64,000 nucleotides of DNA, taken from contig NC_083869.1 of assembly GCF_032452875.1 (NCBI RefSeq), forward strand, positions 73,340,501 to 73,404,500. The letters are read 5' to 3'. Position numbers and translations under genes: made by a program. Shown piece by piece: positions 1-10,674 of this stretch; within the stretch, counting starts at the first letter, position 1; every line of letters starts with the position of its first letter. Below the pieces are notes generated by a model, which worked only from the letters and a program-made list of their open reading frames with translations, searched no databases and had not been told where the DNA came from. Origin of the DNA: Bos javanicus. Lineage: Eukaryota; Chordata; Mammalia; Artiodactyla; Bovidae.

Positions 1-58
1 CCTTACATGCTGTAAGCACTCAGTAAGTGTCTGTTCCCTTCTTTATGAGAGCAGCACA

Positions 59-355
59 TTTTTTTTTTTTTTTAAATTTCTGGCTGTGCTGGGTCTTTGC
101 AGGGGCTATTCTTTAGTTGCAGTGGCTTCTCCTGCTATGCCATGCGTGCTCTAGGGTGCAAGGGCTTCAACAAGTGTGGCACATGGGCTCAGTGGTTGTG
201 ACTCACGGGCTTTAGAGTGCAGTGCAGGCTCAGTAGTCGTGGTCCACAGGCTTAGTCGCTCCATGGTATGTGGGATCTTTCCAGACCAGGGATCGAACCT
301 GTCTTGCCTAAATTGGCAGGTGGATTTTTAACCAATGGACCACCAGGGAAGTCTC
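59..355 (-). mobile_element. CHR SINE, long form, antisense
   Basis: Poly-T at 59-73 is followed by the reverse complement of the long CHR tRNA-Glu-derived SINE, with the tandem GTGGCTC-type units and the tRNA-like head at the right end (GACCACCAGGGAAGTC). Confidence 0.85.
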
Positions 356-496
356 GAGAGCAACGCTTTGAAAATAACAAAAACAACAAAGCACAGCCCC
401 TTGAGGAAAGAGAGGAACAGTACCGGGGCGGGGGGTCGTAACCCCAAAGAAGAAAGTGAGGGGCCTGAAATCTCATCACCCAACTGTCGATAGTCC

Positions 497-606
497 TCTT
501 CTTCTTTTTCTTTTAGCCACACCATGAGGCATGCAGGATAATAAGTTGGACCCAAGGCCCCTACAGTAGAAGCATAGTCTTAACACTGGACCACCAGGGA
601 AGCCCC
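497..606 (-). mobile_element. CHR SINE, short form, antisense
   Basis: TTTAGCCACACCATGAGGC leads into a diverged tRNA-derived body ending CTGGACCACCAGGGAAGCCC, the reversed head of a CHR SINE. Confidence 0.8.
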
Positions 607-925
607 CCAAGTACCAATATTCTGATGACTGTCCCTCAAGACATCTTGCATGCACGCATATGCACGTGTGTGTGCTATGAATTTTATATAAATGGGTTCA
701 TATGCCATGGAATTAGCCCCAAATCAATACATAGCGATCTACAACCCCACCTTCAGTGGCTGGATATCCTGTTGTATACAAGCAACAGGATCACTGGACC
801 AATCTGCCAAGCCCCTACCAACAGTCATTATTTTCATCAATACTTCAATGAATACAGACTTCAACACGTTACCGCCTTAGGATGAGTTCTCCAAAAGAAC
901 ACACACTGTACACTTGATGCCCACT
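607..925. other. Intronic sequence with faint L1-like stretch
   Basis: No exon seen. TATAAATGGGTTCATATGCC near 685 and TGGCTGGATATCCTG near 760 faintly recall an old L1 3' region. ORFs here have no recognisable protein similarity. Confidence 0.3.
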
Positions 926-1044
926 TTGTTTTTTTTGCCACGCCATGTGGCTTGCAGGATCTTACTTCCTCAACTGGGGATACAACCTGCGCCCCCTGCA
1001 CTGGAAGCAAGGTGACCTAATCACTGGACCACCAAGGAGTCCCC
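926..1044 (-). mobile_element. CHR SINE, antisense
   Basis: T-tract, then GCCACGCCATGTGGCTTGCA and the reversed tRNA-like head ending GGACCACCAAGGAGTCCCC. Confidence 0.85.
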
Positions 1045-1513
1045 AGCATTATTTTTACCTTAATGTGCTAGGTGCCCTAAGGTGCTACAGGATGCTCACT
1101 CTAGACATTTTTTTCTTTTTGTTGTTATTGTAAGACTCTACACTGCAACCTTATTAAGTAAGGAGGAAATTAACGGAACTCTTACAATGTGATCATTTTC
1201 AATTTCAAGAATAAGAGCACAACACATATACTCAAGAACAGAGTGATAAAAGTCAATGACCCTGTGTATTCATGTGACACTGGAGAATTATTCACCCAAA
1301 CTTGCTGTCCTTCAAAGCACCACCCAGGGAGTCCTGGGACACCCAGGCCAACCAGATGCCACCGAGCAGCTTACAATTTAAATCCCTCTTCTGGAATGGC
1401 CTCCAGAGAGTTTTTGAGCACAAAATATAAATAATTGATATTAGATTAATGGGACTAATGAAGTGATAGGCTTGTTACTGTTGTTGCCCACATACTGGGG
1501 TCTTACCATTAGG
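1045..1513. other. Intronic sequence, nothing recognised
   Basis: AT-rich, with no repeat or exon that I can support. Confidence 0.3.
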
Positions 1514-1525
1514 AAGAAACTTCAG

Positions 1526-1667
1526 GGACTTCCCTAGTGGTGGAGTGGCTAAGACTCCATGCTGCCAGTGCAGGGGAGCCAGCTTCAATCCCTGGTCAAG
1601 GAACTAGACCCACATGCTGCAACTAAGACCTGATGCAGCCAAACAAATTAAAAAATAGTTTAAAAGA
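1526..1667 (+). mobile_element. CHR SINE with 12-bp TSD
   Basis: It begins GGACTTCCCTAGTGG and ends in an A-rich tail. AAGAAACTTCAG is duplicated exactly at 1514-1525 and 1668-1679, proving target-primed insertion. Confidence 0.9.
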
Positions 1668-1794
1668 AAGAAACTTCAGATCATCCATCTCAAAGCACTT
1701 CATTTTACACAAGAGCATTAACGGCCTAGTGAGGCCAGGAGACCAGGGTTTAACACAGTTCAAGGCAGTCAGTAACCTTTGTTTAAAAATATGG

Positions 1795-2010
1795 ACCAGT
1801 CCAATACAATCTTCAGCAGTGAAAGGAATTTTCCATCAAGATCTATACTGTCCAAATCAGTAGCCACCAACTATAGGAGGCTACTGAGCAAGTGACGTGT
1901 GAATGGGAAAAAGAATTTTAAATTTTCCTTAACACGTTAATTTACTTAATGTAACTTTCAATAGCCATACATGGCTACCATGCTGGCCAGCACGGCTCCA
2001 GACCACTGGG
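1795..2010. repeat. Ancient DNA-transposon-like repeat (family unnamed)
   Basis: AGCCACCAACTATAGGAGGCTACTGAGCA and, at the other end, ATAGCCATACATGGCTACCATG then CAGCACGGCTCCAGA recall an old mammalian repeat with a characteristic AGCCACATGTGGCT motif. I cannot name the family. Confidence 0.45.
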
Positions 2011-2151
2011 GGCAAATTCCAGCAGGGAGAGATGAGGCAGCCTTGTAACCATGGAAACCTGAACTCCTCTAGGCGTGCTGCTTATGTGATCCTATGTGAG
2101 AATCAAGGTTAGTGTGGCCAGATCTCCAGATTTTAAACACTGGCAACTATT

Positions 2152-4388
2152 TGAAAACTATGGACAGAAATTCATGACATTGTACAGGAGGCAGTGATCA
2201 AGACTGTCCCCAAGAAAAAGAAATGCAAAAAGGAAAAACGGTTGTCTGAGGAGGCCTTACAAACAGCTGACAAAAGACGAGAAGCTAAAGGTAAAGAAGA
2301 TAATACCCATCTGAATGCAGAGTTCCAAAGCAGAGCAAGGAGAGATAAGAAAGCCTTTCTCAGTGATCAACGCAAAGAAATAGAGGAAACAATAGAATGG
2401 GAAAGACTAGATATCTGTTCAAGAAAATGAGAGATACCAAGGGAACATTTCATGCAAAGATAGGGACAATAAAGGACAGAAATGGTATGGATCTAACAGA
2501 AACAGAAGACATTAAGAAGAGGTGGCAAGAATATACAGAAAAACTATACAAAAAAGATCTTCATGACCCAGATAACCATGATGGTGTGATCACTCACCTA
2601 GAACCAGACATCCTGGAATGTGAAGTCAAGTGGGCCTTAGGAAGCATCACTAGGAACAAAGCTAGTGGAGGTGATGGAATGCCAGTTGAGCTATTTCAAA
2701 TCCGGAAAGATGATGCTGTGAAAGTGCTGCACTCAATATGCCAACAAATTTGGAAACTCAGCAGTGGCCACAAGACTGGAAAAGGTCAGTGTTCATTCCA
2801 ATCCCAAAGAAGGGCAATGCCAAAGAATGCTCAAACTACCACATAATCGAACTCATCTCACATGCTAGTAAAGTAATGCTCAAAATTCTCCAAGCCAGGC
2901 TTCAGCAATATGTGAACCGTGAACTTCCAGATGGTCAAGCTGTATTTAGAAAAGGCAGAGGAACCAGAGATCAAATTGCAAACATCCATTAAATTCCAGA
3001 AAAACATCTATTTCTGCTTATTGATTACACCAAAGCCTTTGACTGTGTAGATCACAACAAACTGTGGAAAATCCTTCAAGAGATGGGAATACCAGACAAC
3101 CTTACCTGCCTCCTCAGAAATCTGTATGCAGGTCAAGAAGCAACAGGTAGAAAGAGACATGGGACAACAGACTGGTTCCAAATTGGGAAAGGAGTACTTC
3201 AAGGCTGTACATTGTCACCCTGATCATTTAACTTATATGCAGAGTACATCATGTGAAATGCCAGGGTGAATGAAGCACAAGCTGGAATCAAGATTACCAG
3301 AAGAAATATCAATAACCTCAGATATGCAGATGACATCACCCTTATGGCAGAAATGAAGAGGAACTGAAAAGCCTCTTGATGAAAGTAAAAGAAGATAGTG
3401 AAAAAACTGGCTTAAAACTCAACATCCAGAAAACGAAGATCATGGCATCCGGTTCTTTCACTTCATGGCAAATAGATGGGGAAACAATGGAAACAGTGAA
3501 ACACTTTATCTTCTTGGGCTCCAAAATCATTTGCAGATGGTGACTGCAGCCATGAAATTAAAAGACGCTTGCTCCTTGGAAGAAAAGCTATGACCAACCA
3601 AAACAGCATATTAAAAAGCAGAGACATTACTTTGCTGACAAAGGTCCGTCTAATCAGAGCTCTGGTTTTTCCAGTAGTGATGTATGGATGTGAGAGGTGG
3701 ACTATAATGAAAGCTGTTGCTGCTGCTGCTGCTAAGTTGCTTCAGTTGTGTCCGACTCTGTGCGACCCCATAGACAGCAGCCCACCAGGCTCCCCCGTCC
3801 CTGGGATTCTCCAGGCAAGAATACTGGAGTGGGTTGCCATTTCCTTCTCCAATACATGAAAATGAAAAATGAAAGTGAAGTCGCTCTGTCATGTCAGACT
3901 CTTTGCGACCCCATGGACTGTAGCCTACCAGGCTCCTCCGTCCATGGGATTTTCCAGGCAAGAATACTGGAGTGGGTTGCCATTGCCTTCTCCTAATGAA
4001 AGCTGAGTGCCTAAGAATTGATGCTTTTGAACTGTGGTGTTGGAGAAGATTCTTCAGAGTCCCTTGGATTGCAAAGAGATTCAACCAGTCCATCCTAAAG
4101 GAAATCAGTCCTGAATAGTCACTGGAAGGACTGATGCTGAAGCAGAAACTCCAATATTTTGGTCACCTGATGCAAAGAACTGACTCACCAGAAAAGACCC
4201 TGATGCTGGGAAAGATTGAAAGTAGGAGGAGAAGGAGACGACAAGAGGATGAGATGGTTGGATGGCATCACGGATTCAATGGACATAAGTTTGAGTAAGC
4301 TCTGGGGTTGGTGATGGACAGGGAAGCCTGGTGTGCTGCAGTCCATGGGGTCGCAAAGAGTCAGACACAACTGAGTGACTGAACTGAA
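2152..4388 (+). mobile_element. BovB (RTE) LINE, 5'-truncated, with nested Bov-A2
   Basis: This carries the reverse transcriptase half of BovB ORF2 through to the 3' end (AGTGACTGAACTGAATT). Full BovB is about 3.2 kb, so the endonuclease region is missing. Readable pieces include a frame at 2397-2846 (starting MGKTRYLFKKMRDTKGTFHA) and a RYADD catalytic motif near 3321. Stops, frameshifts and a short deletion near 2992 (loss of the segment before KNIYFC) leave it dead. A Bov-A2 sits inside at 3717-3993. It is antisense to CLASP1. Confidence 0.9.
3717..3993 (-). mobile_element. Bov-A2 SINE nested in BovB
   Basis: A two-unit Bov-A2 in reverse orientation with a (GCT)n head. TAATGAAAGCTG is duplicated exactly at 3705-3716 and 3994-4005 inside BovB sequence, so the SINE is younger than its BovB host. 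Confidence 0.95.
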
Positions 4389-4424
4389 TTGTCTGCATGA
4401 ATTTAAATGACTGGGAAATCCCCT

Positions 4425-4911
4425 CCAAAAAAAAAAAAAAAACATTTCATGGGTCTAATCTGGCCAAAGACCCCTAAATCTGCAACATCCCTCATCTATA
4501 CCCACCCCATAAACATGAAATCAGGCACCAAAACATTCATGGTTGCCCAAGGTGGTAAACACAGATCCAAGCGTTCCACATGGGCTTTTACAATTCTCCC
4601 AGTATGCCCCTAAGCCGACCTCCACCCCCATCTCTTCCAGCCAGCCCCAGCCAGCCAGGCCTATGGCTCTCCCAGTTGCCCGGACTCTTCTAGGAGCCTC
4701 CCTGCTCCCCTCCTCCAAGCCGAGGTCCTAATTCTTCTGAGAAACCCACCCAGCTAGCCTGGTCCAGGAGTTCACCTGGCCTCTGCTCCTTCACCTGCAC
4801 TCCACATCTCTCCCCAATAAGACCACACACTCCTGAAAGCAGGGTGGTCCTCACATAGTCTCTCTCAGCTCTACCACTTCCTCAGAGATAACGTGAGTGG
4901 GGTAGGCGGGG
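4425..4911. other. Poly-A tract and single-copy intron
   Basis: A run of A at about 4427-4442, then unique sequence that is C-rich around 4615-4730. Overlapping ORFs on both strands there show no protein-like similarity and are treated as chance. Confidence 0.3.
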
Positions 4912-4914
4912 TAA

Positions 4915-5062
4915 TAGGGGAGATTAACCATTTCCTTGCACATATTCTCTTCACTATCTTACTTAATCCTTACAATTCCCTGTGCCAAGCACTACACCTA
5001 TAAATATCCTTACTTCGCAGATAAGGAAACAGGGAATGGAAAGGTCACTTGGCTATTATCTG
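4915..5062 (-). repeat. MIR SINE, diverged, antisense
   Basis: CTTACTTAATCCTTACAATTCC and CGCAGATAAGGAAACAGGGAA are the reversed MIR 3' and core motifs. Confidence 0.55.
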
Positions 5063-5189
5063 GCTCAAATAATATTCATTAATCCATCAGTCTTACAAAA
5101 GGGCAAAGGAAGAACATAAAGTTTATAAAGATGCTCCCAAAACTAAAATCATTCTCGTGTGTACTCACTCCAGAGAACCATCTGCCTGC

Positions 5190-5690
5190 CTATGGCTGCA
5201 CTTCTGGAAAAAGTAGGTATTATTCTTAATAGCCAAAAGGTGGTAATAATCCAAATATCCATCAGCTGATGAATAAACAAACAAAATGTGGTAATCCATT
5301 CAGTTAAATACCATTCACCATTCAACAATAAAGAGGAACAAACGTAGTGACAGATGCTATGTTATACATGAACCTTGAAAAGAGGATGCTAAATAAAAGA
5401 AATCAGACATAAAGACTATATATTGTATGATTTCATTTATATGAAAGGCTCAGAAAAGCTAAATCCTCAAGAGACAGAAAATAGATAAATGGTTGCCTAC
5501 AGCTGGGGGTGAGGATGGGGGCTGACCATAAATGGATACAAGGGACCTTTTAGAGTGATGGAGAAAAGTTCTAACGGTGGATTGTGGTGATGGGTGTACA
5601 ACTCTGTAAACTTACTAAAAACTAATTGAGTTGTACACCTAGTAGATAAATGTTATGTAAATTATATTTTAGTAAAGCTGAAAAAAAAAT
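5190..5690 (+). mobile_element. Old L1 3' end (L1MA/MB-like)
   Basis: AATAGCCAAAAGGTGG, TATATTGTATGATTTCATTTAT, TGGTTGCCTACAGCTGGGGG and GAGTTGTACACC occur in the order found at the 3' end of mammalian L1, ending in an A-tract at about 5680. Confidence 0.85.
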
Positions 5691-5730
5691 CAGTTACTAG
5701 ATTTAAAAGAACTCTACTCAGATCTTTCTG

Positions 5731-5789
5731 CATCATGGAAGAAATCTTTCATTTCTTCTTCTATGAAGAAGAAATCATCTTCCATGATG
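5731..5789. repeat. Imperfect inverted repeat
   Basis: CATCATGGAAGA (5731-5742) pairs with TCTTCCATGATG (5778-5789), and ATTTCTTCTTC (5751-5761) pairs with GAAGAAGAAAT (5765-5775). That gives 23 possible base pairs around a 3-nt loop with one asymmetric internal loop. Confidence 0.8.
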
Positions 5790-5832
5790 GGATCACCGAA
5801 GAATTCACTACATTTGCCAAAGGTAGGGGTGG

Positions 5833-5962
5833 TTCAGGCAGTAATGCAAGTGATGGAGAGTGGCGGGGGAAGCTTCACTCATTCGCGCCCTGCCGTGGGG
5901 CCTGGTTCCTAACAGGCTACAGGTTGGTACCAGTCAGCAGCCTGGGTTGTGGGGACCCTGAT
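5833..5962 (+). repeat. Ancient repeat ending GGTTCCTAACAGG...GGGGACCC
   Basis: AGGCAGTAATGCAAGTGATGG, TGGTTCCTAACAGGC and TTGTGGGGACCCTGATG resemble one end of an old mammalian DNA-transposon-like repeat whose name I cannot give with certainty. The open frame at 5735-6103 runs through this repeat and is not a gene. Confidence 0.5.
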
Positions 5963-6119
5963 GAAAGCAGCATGAACTGTGCACTCCAATCAACACCACA
6001 GACAGTAAAAAGTACTGTCACGCGACCCTGTGTGTATCCCTCCATCCTGGGTTCCTCTCCTTCTACTCGCACCACACGACCAGGATGTCCATCTAAAAGC
6101 TAACCAAGTCCTTTGCTGA

Positions 6120-6585
6120 GAACCCGCCAATGCCTCCCAGTGCTGCACAGGAACTCGTCTTTCCGACAGCCACTCCCTCCCTTCACCGGCCTCCTGGCTG
6201 CTCCTCCGTTGCCCTAGATGGGGCCCCCTCTCTGCACCAGACTCTCTCTACCTGAAATGCTATTCCCCAAGGCTGCCACCCACCCCATCCCAGCACCCAC
6301 TCACATCTCTGCCCCAAAGCCATGTTCTCAGCCAGGCCCACTCTGACCACCTTAAAGAACATTGTGGGCATGTACACATGCCCTTGGCCCACTCAGGCTG
6401 TATTTTTCTAAAAAGCAGCTCTTTCCATTTCCCAGTAGTCTATAAAATTCACTCAGTTAACTTGCTTATGGGTTCTTTCTCCCAAGTGAAACATGAGCTT
6501 CATGAAGAAGAGAATTTGTATCCAATTATTGAATGCTATAGCCCAGAACCTTATTTGTTGAATAACGGAGTGAACCCCATCAATC
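6120..6585 (+). repeat. L2 LINE 3' region
   Basis: TACCTGAAATGCTATTCCCC, GGCCCACTCTGACCACCTT, ATGAGCTTCATGAAGAAGAG and TATTTGTTGAATAACGGAGTG are diverged L2 3' motifs in the right order. Confidence 0.7.
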
Positions 6586-6698
6586 TGCTTTATTTCTCAC
6601 TTAGAAAACTCACTTAGTGCAGTGCCAGGGCCTGCCCAGCACCCACTGTGAAGCCCAGTCATCTAAAAGGTGAAAGCGGCCTCAAGAGCGAGAAGCTT

Positions 6699-6863
6699 TC
6701 AGTTCAGTTCAGTTTAGTCTCTCAGTCGTGTCCAACTCTTTGCAACCCCATGAATTGCAGCACGCCAGGCCTCCCTGTCCGTCACCAACTCCCGGAGTTC
6801 ACTCAAACTCACGTCCATCGAGTCAGTGGTGCCATGCAGCCATCTCATCCTCTGTCGTCCCTT
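6699..6863 (-). mobile_element. BovB 3' end fragment, antisense
   Basis: Starts TCAGTTCAGTTCAG and reads backwards through the last ~165 bp of BovB. It stops 5 bp from a second BovB in the opposite orientation. Confidence 0.9.
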
Positions 6864-6868
6864 AGCTT

Positions 6869-7783
6869 CCCCAAATAGGAAAAGGAGTACGTCAAGCCTG
6901 TATATTGTCACCCTGCATATTTAACTTATATGCAGAGTACATCATGAGAAACACTGGGCTGGAAGAAGCACAAGCTGGAATCAAGACTGCCGGGAGAAAT
7001 ATCAGTAACCTCAGATATGCAGATGACACCACCCTTATGGAAGAAAGTGAAGAAGAACTAAAGAGCCTCTTGAAGAAAGTGAAAGAGGAGAGTGAAAAAG
7101 TTGGCTTAAAGCTCAACATTCAGAAAACGAAGATCATGGCATCTGGTTCCATCACTTCAGGGGATATAGATGGGGAAACAGTGGAAACAGTGTCAGACTT
7201 TATCTTTTGGGGCTCCAACATCACTGCAGATGGTGATTGCAGCCATGAAATTAAAAGACGCTTACTCCTTAGAAGGAAAGTTATGACCAATCTAGACAGA
7301 ATATTAAAAAGCAGAGATATTACTCTGCCAACAAAGGTCCGTCTAGTCAAGGCTATGGTTTTTCCAGTTGTCATGTATGGATGTGAGAATTGGACTATGA
7401 AGAAAGCTGAGCACCAAAGAATTGATGCTTTTGAACTGTGGTGTTGGAGAAGACTCTTGAGAGTCCCTTGGACTGCAAGGAGATCCAACCAGTCCATTCT
7501 AACAGAGTTCACTGGAAGGACTGATGTTGAAGCTGAAACTCCAATACTTTGGCCACCTGATGCAAAGAGCTGACTCACTGGAAAAGACCCTGATGCTGGG
7601 AAGGATTGAGGGTGGGAGGAGAAGGGGACGACAGAGGATGAGATGGCTGGATAGCATTACCAACTGGATGGACGTGAGTTTGAGTGAACTCCGGGAGCTG
7701 GTGATGGACAGGAGGCATAGCGTGCTGCGATTCACGGGGTCGCAAAGAGTTGGACGCGACTGAGTGACTGAACTGAACTGAAT
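6869..7783 (+). mobile_element. BovB LINE, 5'-truncated, RT fragment
   Basis: Begins inside the RT domain (CCAAATAGGAAAAGGAGTACG) and runs to the 3' end. The frame 6905-7573 gives 222 residues with the LRYADDTTLM catalytic motif. A small deletion near 7506 (after NQSIL) shifts the frame and destroys the C-terminus. It lacks the endonuclease and first RT motifs and is not autonomous. Confidence 0.93.
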
Positions 7784-7789
7784 GGGAAA

Positions 7790-8270
7790 TGAGGGAACAG
7801 TGGGTCACAGAGAAACCTTCCAGGATCCCATGGCTTAGGAAGCATCTTACTGCAATCAAGGGAGAAGTGAAAGTTAAAATGATGGATTCCCAGGTTCTTC
7901 AGATTCAAACTTAAGAAGCATTCAGAGCTAGCCAAATCCCACCACACTCTGCTCAGGATGCTTTGTTAAGAATGATCTTGGGAATCGAAGCTTCCACTGT
8001 GCTACGTATCTGAAGAACATTTTATGGAAAATCAATTCACTGAACTGTACCTATCAGCAAAACTACTACTCAGAGTACCTGATGGCCATCCTGTGTCTAA
8101 ACTCAAGGAGAAAGCTTTCAGGTCACTGTGATGGAGGTAGACAAGATATGAACCACATGCAGTAAGATGTGCAAGCCACAAAGTTCAAGACAAGCCCGGC
8201 AGAAATTTCCACCTTCAGAAGCCCAGAATGGGGTGGGGTACAAAGCTAAGGTGGAGATCCAAGTGGCAGA
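7790..8270. other. Single-copy intron
   Basis: No repeat or exon recognised in about 480 bp. Confidence 0.3.
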
Positions 8271-8274
8271 CAGA

Positions 8275-8440
8275 GCATAAGTAGGCTTTGGAGTCGGACA
8301 AAACTGGGTTCAAACCATGGCACCACCATGGTTTGGGCCCGCAAGAAAGTTACCACCTCAAACTCCATGCATATATCTGTGATGTGACACCTAATATACT
8401 GCCTTCTGCAGGTGACTGGGAGAATCACTGACGCAATCGA
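8275..8440 (+). repeat. MIR SINE, diverged
   Basis: GGCTTTGGAGTCGGACAAAACTGGGTTCAAA is the MIR core; the rest is poorly kept. It contains the hairpin at 8311-8335. Confidence 0.6.
8311..8335. repeat. Perfect 10-bp inverted repeat
   Basis: CAAACCATGG, spacer CACCA, CCATGGTTTG. All ten pairs match. Confidence 0.85.
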
Positions 8441-8640
8441 TTTCAACTGTAGGGCACAGGGAACCACACACAGTAAACACACCCTGCCCTTCATTCTGAG
8501 ATAAAAATCATGTTCAAAGCACCTACAAACATTAAGACAAGTGAAATACACCAGACACAAAAGGACACATACTGTATGCTTCTGTATATAGGAGGTACCA
8601 AGAAATGACAAATTCTCAGAGACAGCAAGTAGAATTGCGT

Positions 8641-8830
8641 ATGCCCGGGTGGGGCAGTAGTAAAGAATCTGCTTGCCAAGGCAGGGAACGCAAGAGATGC
8701 GGGTCTTCCTGAGTCAAGAAGATCCCCTGGAGTAGGAAATAGCAACCCACTCCAGTATCCTTGCCTGGAAAATCCCATGGACAGAGGAGCCTGGCAGGTT
8801 ACAAGCCATGGGATCACACGACTGAGCCAA
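8641..8830 (+). mobile_element. Bov-tA SINE
   Basis: A diverged tRNA-derived head (GTAAAGAATCTGCTTGCC) joined to a BovB-derived A unit, ending CACACGACTGAGCCAAC and running into a (CA)n tract. Confidence 0.88.
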
Positions 8831-8902
8831 CACACACACATACACACACACACACACACCTCTGATCACACGACTGAGCCAAACACACACACACACACAC
8901 CC
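8831..8902 (+). repeat. (CA)n microsatellite with duplicated SINE end
   Basis: Two CA tracts (8831-8860 and 8881-8902) separated by a second copy of the SINE end GATCACACGACTGAGCCA (8812-8829 and 8864-8881). This is a local duplication of SINE tail plus microsatellite. Confidence 0.8.
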
Positions 8903-9126
8903 CTGACACTTGCATACTATTATAAATCAACAATACTTCAATTAAAGAAAAACAGAAAGAAAGTAAAGTAGCAGTTAGCAGCAGCTGATGGGAGGGGAAA
9001 TGGAAAGTTATTGTTTAATGAATGCCTTTTGGGCTGATGAAAAGGTTCTGGAGATGGGTAATGGTCATGGTTGAACATCCCTGTGAATACACCTAAAGCC
9101 ACTAAGCTGTACAGTTAAAAGCAGTT

Positions 9127-9225
9127 GAGGGAATTCCCTGGCAGTCTAGTGGTTGGGACTTGGCACTTTTGCTGCTGTGGCCCAGGTTCAATCCCATAAG
9201 CCTGACGGGAGTGGCCCACTCCCAA
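9127..9225 (+). mobile_element. CHR SINE with 10-bp TSD
   Basis: GAGGGAATTCCCTGGCAGTC head; AAAAGCAGTT is repeated at 9117-9126 and 9226-9235 within an older L1. Confidence 0.85.
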
Positions 9226-9492
9226 AAAAGCAGTTAATGTGCTAAGTTTTATGTTATGTATATTTTAACATAGTCCTTTTCCCCCTAATTTTAAGAGTAT
9301 TTGCAGGACAAACCAAGGGACAAATCAAAATAGACAAAGGCCAATGTTAGAAGGTCTGTAGGCATGTGAGCTGCAAAATGGTTTGTATGGTCTGCAGTGT
9401 TTCATTTGTCCTCGCGATTGTTTCTTCACTAGAGTGCTGGGTCCAAAATAGCATTGTCCCTGTTGGTGACATTGCTGTGCTCACCATCATCA

Positions 9493-9809
9493 TAGAGGCT
9501 TCCCTGATAGTTCAGTTAGTAAAGAATCCACCTGCAATACAGGAGACCCCAGTTTGATTCCTGGGTCAAGAATATCCACTGGAGAAGAGATAGGCTACCC
9601 ACTCCAGTATTCTTGGGCTTTCCTTGTGGCTCAGCTAGTAAAGAATCTGCCTGCAATGCGGGAGACCTGGTTCAATCCCTGATTTGGGAATATCCCCTGG
9701 AGAACGGAAAGGCTACCCACTCTAGTATTCTGGCCTAGAGAAGTCCATGGACTATATAGTCCATGGGGTCGCAAAGAGTCAGACATGACTGAGTAACTTT
9801 CACTTCACT
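9493..9809 (+). mobile_element. ART2A-type Bov-tA SINE with doubled tRNA-like part
   Basis: Two successive tRNA-like units (AAAGAATCCACCTGCAATAC and AAAGAATCTGCCTGCAATGC) precede the BovB-derived tail CCATGGGGTCGCAAAGAGTC. Imperfect TSD TCACC(A/G)(T/C)CATCA lies at 9481-9492 and 9810-9821. Confidence 0.85.
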
Positions 9810-9821
9810 TCACCGCCATCA

Positions 9822-10009
9822 AATTGGAAGAAAGCATTTTTCCTTTCCACCCTGTGAGAAATTATATCTCCATCCATAAACCTGCTAGCATTGAGAGGTA
9901 GAAGAGTCCCAACTCACTCTAAAAGTTAGCAAAACTGTACTACAAAACTGGGCAAGAGTCACATGCAAAGTTAAAGAAACTCATCCAATCCCACTTATAA
10001 GAGAAAGAA
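9822..10009. other. Intronic sequence, nothing recognised
   Basis: Possibly diverged L1, but I cannot support it. Confidence 0.25.
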
Positions 10010-10135
10010 ATTCAAAATAGTAGCAAATCAAATCCAGCAGTTAGTCAATGAACACACTGACAGAGGTTATCCTAGGAATTAAGAAGTCTATATGACCATC
10101 TCATGAGATTTAAAAAAGTTCAAAGCATCGTAAGA
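10010..10135 (+). repeat. Old L1 ORF2 fragment
   Basis: AGCAAATCAAATCCAGCAG and GAGGTTATCCTAGGAATTAAG match the L1 ORF2 RT region (around NRIQQ ... GFIPGMQ) at the DNA level, without an open frame. Confidence 0.55.
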
Positions 10136-10664
10136 ACTTAGGAATTTCATCCTGAAGTGTTGGGGAATCACTGCAAGATTTGAAAGTTTGGAAAAAAGAA
10201 GGGGATGGGATGGAAGCAGGAAAGGGATGAGGACAGAGGAGTGTGAAATGATATATCTGCAGTTTTACACGCTCATCTTTGCAAAGATGGGGAGGATGAA
10301 CTGGAGGCAGAGAGGGCTCTGGGCATAACGAGGGCAGAGATTGCAGGTTTTGAGCTGAGCAGCAAAGCTGGTGGTCGTACCATGAGGTCTGTGTGACTGC
10401 AGAAGGAGCTGAATCGCTTCTGACATGCTGAGCTGCAGGTGCCTGATGGGGTATCAACACATAAATACGCTGCAGGCACAGGTCTGCTTGAAGCCCACGA
10501 GGGCAATGCAGGGTGCACAGAAGTCTCTGGGAACACCCACATGAAGGAGAATTCCCCGTGAGAACACACAGCATGCAGAGGGAAGACTGAGGTGGGTATC
10601 TTGATATCTGCAAGGACTGCAGGCAGAGGTATCTACCAAGTAGATGAAAAAGAGTTGCTAGAAG
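10136..10664. repeat. Possible ancient interspersed repeat
   Basis: AATCACTGCAAGATTTGAAAG and GATGAACTGGAGGCAGAGAGG faintly recall a widespread mammalian repeat; the family is unresolved. Minus-strand ORFs here (such as 10110-10613) show no recognisable domain. Confidence 0.25.
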
Positions 10665-10674
10665 AAAAGAAGGA

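Larger units (their letters stand above)
8490..9267 (+). mobile_element. Old L1 3' end interrupted by two SINEs
   Basis: L1 3' UTR motifs (ATACTGTATGCTTCTGTATATAGGAGGTAC, then GGTTCTGGAGATGGGTAATGG, AAGCTGTACAGTTAAAA and TTTTATGTTATGTATATTTTA) continue on both sides of a Bov-tA (8641-8830) and a CHR SINE (9127-9225). Confidence 0.8.

Noticed and set aside
5735..6103. 122-codon plus-strand ORF
   Set aside because: It runs from a hairpin through an ancient repeat into L2, with no domain and no splice context.
9493..9600. tRNA-like sequences
   Set aside because: They are heads of Bov-tA, ART2 and CHR SINEs with decayed B boxes and no cloverleaf that would make a working tRNA.
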